Source of the DNA: Heterobilharzia americana
Taxonomy: Eukaryota > Platyhelminthes > Trematoda > Strigeidida > Schistosomatidae
DNA: 64,000 nucleotides
Assembly (NCBI GenBank): GCA_944470555.2
Contig: OX104132.1
Span: 9,991,755-10,055,754 of the forward strand
Direction of reading: 5' to 3'
A program made the translations under genes and the position numbers. Positions within the stretch are counted from its first letter, which is position 1, and every line of letters begins with the position of its first letter. The notes beneath the pieces are model-generated. The model made no database searches. It was not told the origin of the DNA and worked only from the letters and a program-made list of their open reading frames with translations. Below are positions 57,440 through 64,000 of the stretch, one piece after another.

Positions 57440-58140
57440 CGAAACATTCATTACTTTTCAGCAGCAGAAGATAGGAGGAAGCTACACCATGACCGCCACT
57501 GGTTTTTATTCTGAGCCATATCTGATAACATCTCAAGCCACTGAGCTACGTGATTTCTCGGACCCCACCCAGGAAATCGTGATGAACCAACAGATGCTAA
57601 CTCAATACAACTATCCTTTATCTCACGGCTCCATGTCATACACTGACCACCCCTGCGCTTCTTCCGTTCAATCCCAGGGTTAGCAAACAATGAACAGCGT
57701 GGAAGCCACCGAAGCTGGTGTCTCCAGATGACTTTATTTGCTAAATGACGATCTTAATCATGCTGAAACACGCTGTCGTACCTCAAAATTACTTACATGG
57801 TGTTACTACTCGATACGAGCAATCCTACGAAGAAAACGATGATCGAACACACAGAGTCGTCGCATATCCTCAGCTCGGAGAGGTCAGGTTTCACAGGAGT
57901 AGAGCAGAACTGTTCACACTGAAGCGTTGTAAACCCGACCTTTTACGGTCAGACTAACGTCGAGACGGCGCTAAACGTGACACAGATTGAAGCATGACCA
58001 CTCCGGCTTTCGATATGCAGTTAGAAATTTCACAACTCACACCTCCATCAGAACTCATAGAACTACCCAGAAACACGAACTTTCCGGCTACTTCCAATCT
58101 TGCTAGAGTACTTTGAACTTTAATGGTGCAAAGCACACAT
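57440..58140 (-). mobile_element. SR2-like non-LTR C-terminal fragment, distinct subfamily
   Basis: From the 5' side: 'KFVFLGSSMSSDGGVSCEIS', a decayed middle, then 'RGGQCMTWSREIKDSC', 'LPGWGPRNHVAQWLEMLSDM' (with Arg-Phe for Arg-Leu before it) and 'AQNKNQWRSWCSFLLSSAAE'. The last block corresponds to the end of the schistosome non-LTR frame. Confidence 0.7.
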
Positions 58141-58795
58141 CATATTCACAGATAATGAAGTGCAAAAGCCTAGAAACTTAGTAGGAGAGAACAGTTATCT
58201 AGGTAAGTTAACAAAGAGAAATATGATGGATAGAGTTACATAAGTAGAGAAACAGACAGTTCTTAAAAAGTTATTTTTTCTAATACAAAGGTGATATCAT
58301 TTTGGAACTGCTAACAAACCGTCTGCGAAAAAGATGAAAACACCTTCCCTACCACCGCCCTAAAAATCATGTACGGATCGATTATGTAACATAGCACCCA
58401 TCTCTAGTTTTTTATAGGTACTCTCACTAATCATCGGTAAATGTTATTATAGGAATTTTCCAAGAGACATTTGGACATAAAGTACGTTGGACACAAACTG
58501 TGATTAGTCAATCTAGTTTAGTGTTGTGGTTATTTTTCGAAGCGTCGTCTAGTATACCCATATATTCATGAATCGATAACTTATTTTCTACACATAAGTG
58601 ATCTTATATGCAAAATGACCGACACAAATGAAGTATTAAGGATAACATGCTGTAAAGCTTCATTAGTGCATAAACTGTGAACTAAAAAAGCTTATAATGA
58701 TTACTAAAATATTCATTTCTTCAACATATTGAATTTGTTTGTTTGTTTTTAAAAACACCGCTTTTTTTGTTTACAATGAGCGGATTAAAACATAC
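58141..58795. other. DDRGK1 intron, no other feature
   Basis: AT-rich sequence ending at the exon donor. Nothing recognised. Confidence 0.5.
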
Positions 58796-59017
58796 CTCAG
58801 TTTTAAGATTTAAACTGACTGCTAAATGTTCAATTGGTATAATTTTTGCTTCTTCAATAGCTTGAATAATTTGTAAATTAATTAAAGCTTCTGTCTTGTT
58901 ATCTTGTTGTGGAGCTTCAATTCCTTCTTCTTCAATAATAAATTCTTGTTTTAAACGTTCATATTCAGCTTGTTCACGTGCTGCCTCCTCTTCAAGTCGT
59001 TTAGCTTCAGCTGCCGC
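58796..59017 (-). CDS. DDRGK1: DDRGK1, middle exon
   Basis: 74 codons in phase 0, between the acceptor 'TTTTAAAATTAG' (- strand) and the donor 'GTATGT' at 58795. It starts in the charged coiled coil ('AAAEAKRLEEEAAREQAEYE'), then 'RLKQEFIIEEEGIEAPQQ', which corresponds to the segment of human DDRGK1 that precedes its C-terminal domain and is reported to bind UFM1. It continues with the start of the winged helix ('LINLQIIQAIEEAKIIPIEH', 'LAVSLNLKTE'). It joins the terminal exon in frame. Confidence 0.93.
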
Positions 59018-59389
59018 CTAATTTTAAAAAAATAAATAATTTATGAAAATACTGAAAGTTTAACAAAATAACAGTGGTTTTGGTTATCGTTATAGATACC
59101 TACGAAAAACCAAAATACTTCTTGTATATGAATGGATGGTTGTTTATTGTTTAAAAAAAAAAATCGACACATCAATGTACACAAATGTATTTTTGACATA
59201 ATAGTTAAGATAATCGACTTGTAACAGTAAGGTTACGGACCAGAACTATGGTTTGAGTACATAAGGCTGAATAAAAAAGTAATATTAATAATATTTACAT
59301 AACAGACACTACCAAACTGGTGTACGATGATAGCACTGCACTACAGTTCTCTCTCCTTTTATACAGTTATGAGAAATGCTTTTTGAAAG
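59018..59389. other. DDRGK1 intron, no other feature
   Basis: AT-rich sequence. Nothing recognised. Confidence 0.5.
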
Positions 59390-60200
59390 TAGAATATATT
59401 AGGAGATAACAAGTTTTGGATTACAAGTGTCTTAGTAGCATTGATCGTGTATAATAGAATCACGATGTAAACAATAGCGAGGTTAAGTGCAAGTCACGAA
59501 ACAATGGAAGCAAGTTAGTTGATAAAGTTGTGGACTTACATCGACTGAAGTGACTTGAACATGTGCTGCTTATGATAAGCCATCGCCTACCTCAATGAGC
59601 TTTGGTAGCCAAGGTAGGATTGGTTTGTAAATAGGCTAAACGTAGTCATACCACGGCTTAGTATCAGTCCATGAAGTCTGGTTGTTGGCTTGAGTCGTGT
59701 AGGATGTATAGACTGGTTGTCCCGAGTCCTCGAGAAAAGAAAAATGGATAGTCAGAGAGCTTACGTTACAAGATTGAAAATCGGTCACAATGGAGCACAT
59801 AAATTCAAGGTAGAAGGTATCAAGAGGAAAGATATACAAAGTAATCAAAATTAGTGCGATGAGACGAAGAAGAGATAAAGCAATAGTGAAACTCGGTATG
59901 ACGATTAAGATGAAGATAATGTCTGGATTTATCTGTGCTCGTGATAACGATTCTAAGCAATATTCACCCAGTCGTCAACTACCACCTCCGGTCGTCACGT
60001 GGACCCAGACCGTGAGGTCCACACTTCGTTAAATGGTGCAGATCAACTGTCAGAGACTTCACAGACTGATATCACGTCTTAGTCTGGCTACCTCTTACCC
60101 CCTTTTCAACCTTAACCTACTTCAGCGAACAAGGCAGATGATAGCTAGGCATGCGTAACACATGCCCGTCATTTGCGTCATTGAGGGTCCGCTACAGGAA
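59390..60200. mobile_element. Two decayed SR2-like 3' ends, tail to tail
   Basis: 59390-59840 (+) keeps 'TTACAAGTGTCTTAGTAGCA' and the tail outline. 59930-60200 (-) keeps the complement of 'GGCATGTGTTACGCATGCCT' and 'AGGTAGCCAGACTAAGACGT'. Both are full of stops and lie between two DDRGK1 exons. Confidence 0.6.
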
Positions 60201-60360
60201 AAGAAAAACTAACTAACACATGTAGTTTTTTAAAATAGGTCCTGGAACGTAGTTGCATATAAATTGATAAAAGCCTCAAGTGTATCGTGGTCATATTGAT
60301 CAACATCACAAAACTGTTAATTGCAACTAAGTATAATTGTTAAGGTGAAACAAAACTCAC

Positions 60361-60737
60361 TGCGGCCGCTGCAGCTTTCTCTTGTGCTTCTTCCTCCTTC
60401 TTACGTTTTTCAATTTCTTTGTCTTCAATTTTCCTCTGGTGTTCACGATAACGTTCTTCAGCTTCTCGTTCCTCTTTTCGACGTTCCTTTTCAGCCAATT
60501 TCGCTGCTTTTTTGGCACCAACTTTCTTCTTTTGCGTGTCTTTCGATGTGCTTTGATTATCATCTGATGCTTCTGCATCAGGATTTTCCATTACATTCTC
60601 AATGCGTCTGTCATCTCTCTCAGAATCTGATGTATCTCTCATCCGAGCAACCGCACGACGTTGTCCTCCAACATGGGCAGCACGGCGTCGCACTCCACCA
60701 GCAGTAGCTGCAGGACGTGCACGATGATGAGATCCAC
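60361..60737 (-). CDS. DDRGK1: DDRGK1, N-terminal exon (not the first)
   Basis: Acceptor 'TTTTTGCCTTCAG' before 60737; donor 'GTGAGT' at 60360. The first two bases complete a split codon, then 125 codons follow: a basic Arg/Ala/Gly stretch ('RRRAAHVGGQRRAVARM'), an acidic linker ('ENPDAEASDDNQ'), then a Lys/Glu/Arg-rich coiled coil ('KKAAKLAEKERRKEEREAEE') ending in a run of Ala codons. This matches DDRGK1 after its membrane anchor. The anchor exon was not found between 60738 and 64000. Confidence 0.92.
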
Positions 60738-60892
60738 CTGAAGGCAAAAACAATTTTCAACACCAACTACTCTTTTAAAAGAGTCAACACGCATTTTTAT
60801 AGGTATTTATAAAGTTGGAATGTTGAAAAAGCTTATGGAGGAAACAATGAAATCAAAGAAACAAAAACATCATGACCAAAAGATGTTAATAA

Positions 60893-60895
<3 letters not shown>

Positions 60896-60970
<75 letters not shown>
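60896..60970. repeat. (TA)n microsatellite
   Basis: About 37 TA units, directly abutting a long palindrome. Confidence 0.95.
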
Positions 60971-60973
<3 letters not shown>

Positions 60974-61433
60974 GACTGCTTGGCAGGGGTCCTCGAGACG
61001 ATAAGAATCAGTGGTTGAGGACTCTTCGTAACATGGCTGAAAATCGGTCTCAGTTGCGCAGGTGTATTCACTCTTTAACATCTTCTAAAGTTTCAATGTT
61101 TTGACTAACCTTCATTCTTAATGTTTTTCTGACATACATTTTTGTCTAATTTGATATCATTTTTTTCTATCTGGTTCATTGTATACTACTGTGAAGTGAT
61201 GGAGATGGAGTAGTATACAATGAACTACAAGATAGAAAAAAAAATGATATCAAATTAGACAAAAATGTATGTCAGAAAAACATTAAAAATGAAGGTTAGT
61301 CAAAACATTGAAACTTTAGAAGATGTTAAAGAGTGAATACACCTGCGCAACTGAGACCGATTTTCAGCCATGTTACGAAGAGTCCTTAACCACTGATTCT
61401 TATCGTCTCGAGGACCCCTGCCAAGCAGTCCAC
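60971..61433. repeat. Long palindrome of an SR2-like 3' end
   Basis: The arms 60971-61190 and 61209-61433 are nearly perfect inverted copies around an 18-base centre. The right arm is the 3' end of the element at 61209-64000; the left arm is an inverted copy of it. A few small length differences in T runs are seen. Confidence 0.9.
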
Positions 61434-64000
61434 ACCACCCTACACCATTCATATCAACAGTCAGAGGACTCATACACTAGTGCCACGTTTTGGTCTGGTC
61501 ACCCTAAGAAGTCTTCCAATATAATCCAACTTCCTTAAGCATCGCACTTCGGGGTAGGCAGTTGTTCAGCATGCGCAGTACATGTCCAAGCCATCCCATT
61601 CGGCAAAAGTCCATAACTTCATCAATCGACTTGCCCATCTTGCTTAGCACTACTCGCCTAACCCTTGACATTGCTTACATGGTTATTCCATCAAGCGCGA
61701 GAAATACTACGAAGACACCTGTGGTCAGAAACTTCATATCTTCTCATTTGAACGGCTATGCCTCACAGCAGTATAACACGACAGAACGGACAGCAGTGCA
61801 GTATACTTGTTCTTTAATAATTAATCAAATATCTCAGTCGGTTGTACAGATGACGCATGTTGGCAAATGTTAACCAGGCCCTTTGCATTTCGTCGGCAAC
61901 TAGCCTGTTCGACCAGATGCGATTCCCAAAGTAATTGAAGCGGTTGGAACATTTCATCAATACACTACCAATTACTTGGCTTGAAGTAGTTGTAGACCAG
62001 TACTGGAGCATCAGTTTGCATTTGACAGGTGCAAGCGAAACGGATGCCAAACATACTCAGATTTCTGTTCAATGTATTTAGAAGAACTTGCATTTTGTCA
62101 GCGTCTTCACCTAGCAAGACAAAATCGTCTGCATACTCCAAGTCAACCAGATAACCTTCAGGAAGTGGGTCGATCCTTTTGAAGTCAGACGTACCTGAGG
62201 TTACGTTAATTAGTACGTCTATAACAAAGTCCAATAGGAACGGTGACAGTGGTTATTCCTGGTGGATACCACTAGATGTCGTCAATTCAGATGATAACTC
62301 TCCAGCAGCCAAAACATGGCTGTTCGAGTAGAGAGCTTTGATTAGCGCTACATACTTGCTTGGCACTTCCTTTACACTTAGACACTGACACAACACCTCA
62401 TGGTCGACTGAGTCACATGCTGCCTTCAGGTCAACAGATATGGGCAAGTATCGACCACCGGTAGGTATGCCTGTGTCCCAGAACCTGTCATATGGTAGAA
62501 ATATGATCGATACAGTCTCATTCACCTTGGTCTGAAACTTGCCTGGTTTCCTCGAACTCCACATAGGTGACGGATCACTATGCACCATGAGATCTCGGAC
62601 ACAATATTAGTCACACTGATTCCCCTATCGTTGTCACAAGAAGATTTCTCTCCCTTTTTACGGACAAAGATGATCAGAGAAGTACACCAGTGTGACAATA
62701 CTACCTCTAACTCCCACTCAGTACCTAGTACATCTATCACTTTAATTATTAATTTCCTACCTCCATCCTCCGTAGAGAGCTGTCAAGTCCTGCTGCTTTG
62801 CATCGTTTCAGCTTCTATACAGCTACCTCAACTTCAAGGAGAGTTTAGGCACCGACATAAACGTCCCATTCAGGTTCAGGCTGGATGTTGGGCGAGTGAA
62901 GCTTTGCTAAGGCCAAGTTAAACTGTGTTTCAAAGTATTCTGCTCAACTTTCTAGGTGCCTGACCTGGGAGGTTATCAGCGTTCCATCCTTTTCATTGTG
63001 CTGGTTTCATTAACCATCGTTTTCTTGTTGCTGGTATCCCTAATAAACCTAAATATTTCCCGAATGTTACCTAACTCTGATCCCTTCTCCATCTACATCG
63101 CGGTCATCGTGGTCAGAGCAAGCTAGAATCAGTCTCCACGCATCAACCAGTTCGGATGGCGTCGTAGAAATCCAATGGCATTTGCTAGCCTTCGGATGTA
63201 TGTTACCAATTGTCTTTACCGCTGTTTCAACAGCAGACCTAATATCACGCCAGGATGAGCATTACTGTCGCGTTCATGTAAATGCTTAGCTAACACCTCT
63301 CTAAATGCATTAATGGCGTCCTCATCTACCAATCGAGCACAGATGGGCCTCACTGCCTCCTGTTTTCTGCGACAATTAGCGAGCAGACATACATGAGTCC
63401 ATATTAGCGCGTGATCAGAGTTCAAACTGCTGCTCCACAAAGAGAGGCAATTTTCCACCCATCCTCTCCAACGATGGCTGGCTTACAACAATGTGATCTA
63501 TCTGCGACCATCGTTGTTTTGAAGTCGGTGTACGCCATGTGAAACAATGTCTCTCCTTATGCTTGAAGTTAGTGCTGGTCAGGAATCAGTGATTGTCGGA
63601 GCGAAATTGCAAAAGACGATCATCGTTGTCGGTTCGTTGGTAGTGGAGTAGAAACCTCCAAGATACCTTTCCAGTTGGCTCAACTTTCTCACTTGAGCGT
63701 TAAAGTCACCTGCCATTGACTATATCTGAACGTTTTGCTTTCTGTAGCAAAGTTGACAGTTTCTCATAAAATTCATCCTTTGCATCATCCGAACTACAGT
63801 CGGTGGGTGCATAGGCCGAGGCTATGAGTAGGCATCGGCTAGTCTCACGGTCTTTTGTAGTCTTTACAGATCCACTCACTTGGACAGCACAGAGGCAGCT
63901 GTTTACTAGTATTCAATCGAGAAGCGCACTTTTGCTTTGCAGTTCAGTGTTATGTGAGTCCACGAGAGCTGGCCATTGGGTCTCTAAGTAATCTTAAGGT
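61209..64000 (-). mobile_element. SR2-like non-LTR retrotransposon, long copy running off the window
   Basis: Runs 5' beyond 64000 on the - strand. In order: endonuclease pieces ('SAYAPTDCSSDDAKDEFYEK' near 63730-63800, 'AGDFNAQVRKLSQLERYLGG' near 63650-63715, 'SSSLNSDHALIWTHVCLL' near 63420); linker; reverse transcriptase with motif A 'PISVDLKAACDSVDHEVL' (62390-62445, Asp kept), a stop in place of the usual Gly-Cys before 'PLSPFLLDF' (near 62255), and motif C 'LEYADDFVLLGEDADK' (62095-62145); then the C-terminal part and 3' end. Several frame breaks. Inserted upstream of the DDRGK1 exon at 60361. Confidence 0.82.

Noticed and set aside
60340..60753. DDRGK1 exon starting at the in-frame Met at 60753
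   Set aside because: That Met lies in the intron, upstream of a good acceptor (TTTTTGCCTTCAG). The spliced exon starts at 60737.
60738..60970. First exon of DDRGK1 just upstream of 60737
   Set aside because: I looked for a short - strand frame with Met and a hydrophobic anchor ending in phase 1 next to GT and found none convincing. It probably lies beyond 64000.

Overview
The window looks like nuclear DNA of a trematode flatworm, most likely a schistosome. It is AT-rich and intron-rich. It is packed with tRNA-derived short repeats that carry schistosome-type (Sm-alpha-like) hammerhead ribozymes, RTE-like and CR1-like non-LTR retrotransposons, Penelope-like elements (PLEs) with a GIY-YIG endonuclease, and a Ty3/Gypsy element. 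The species cannot be named from this window.

Only two host genes are supported, and they converge. On the + strand an ankyrin-repeat gene has exons at 6575-6767, 9546-9724, 11026-11070 and probably a terminal exon at 35573-35752. Splice sites and phases agree, a polyadenylation signal follows, and the 5' part lies left of the window. On the - strand the gene for DDRGK1 (UFBP1, the ER adaptor of the UFM1 ligase) has exons at 60361-60737, 58796-59017 and 53160-53366. Its signal-anchor exon must lie upstream, probably beyond 64000. The 24.5-kb ankyrin intron and the 5.4-kb DDRGK1 intron are filled with transposons.

Layout: 0.8-5.6 kb holds RTE, SR2-like, PLE and CR1 remnants. 7.1-9.4 kb holds hammerhead SINEs, mostly as inverted pairs. 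11.2-20.9 kb holds four PLE remnants with SINEs inserted. 23.4-28.3 kb holds an SR2-like fragment joined to a PLE fragment, then a nearly full-length but dead RTE element. 29.0-29.6 kb holds a third hammerhead SINE family. 31.07-35.49 kb holds a structurally complete Gypsy element (LTRs, primer site, polypurine tract, target duplication) with dead catalytic motifs, ending 86 bases before the last ankyrin exon. 36-38 kb holds SINEs. 41.2-42.6, 50.6-52.2 and 53.8-55.2 kb hold three copies of an RTE subfamily with microsatellites inside its reading frame. 43.9-44.35 kb is a solo Gypsy LTR. 45.6-47.7 and 59.4-64 kb hold SR2-like elements, often tail to tail.

The most interesting theme is ribozyme-linked retrotransposition. 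Three different tRNA-headed SINE families each carry a hammerhead fold, several with fully conserved catalytic cores. They sit among PLEs that are flanked by inverted copies of their own 3' ends, some with hammerhead-like motifs. All repeat identifications come from reading the sequence; no database search was run.
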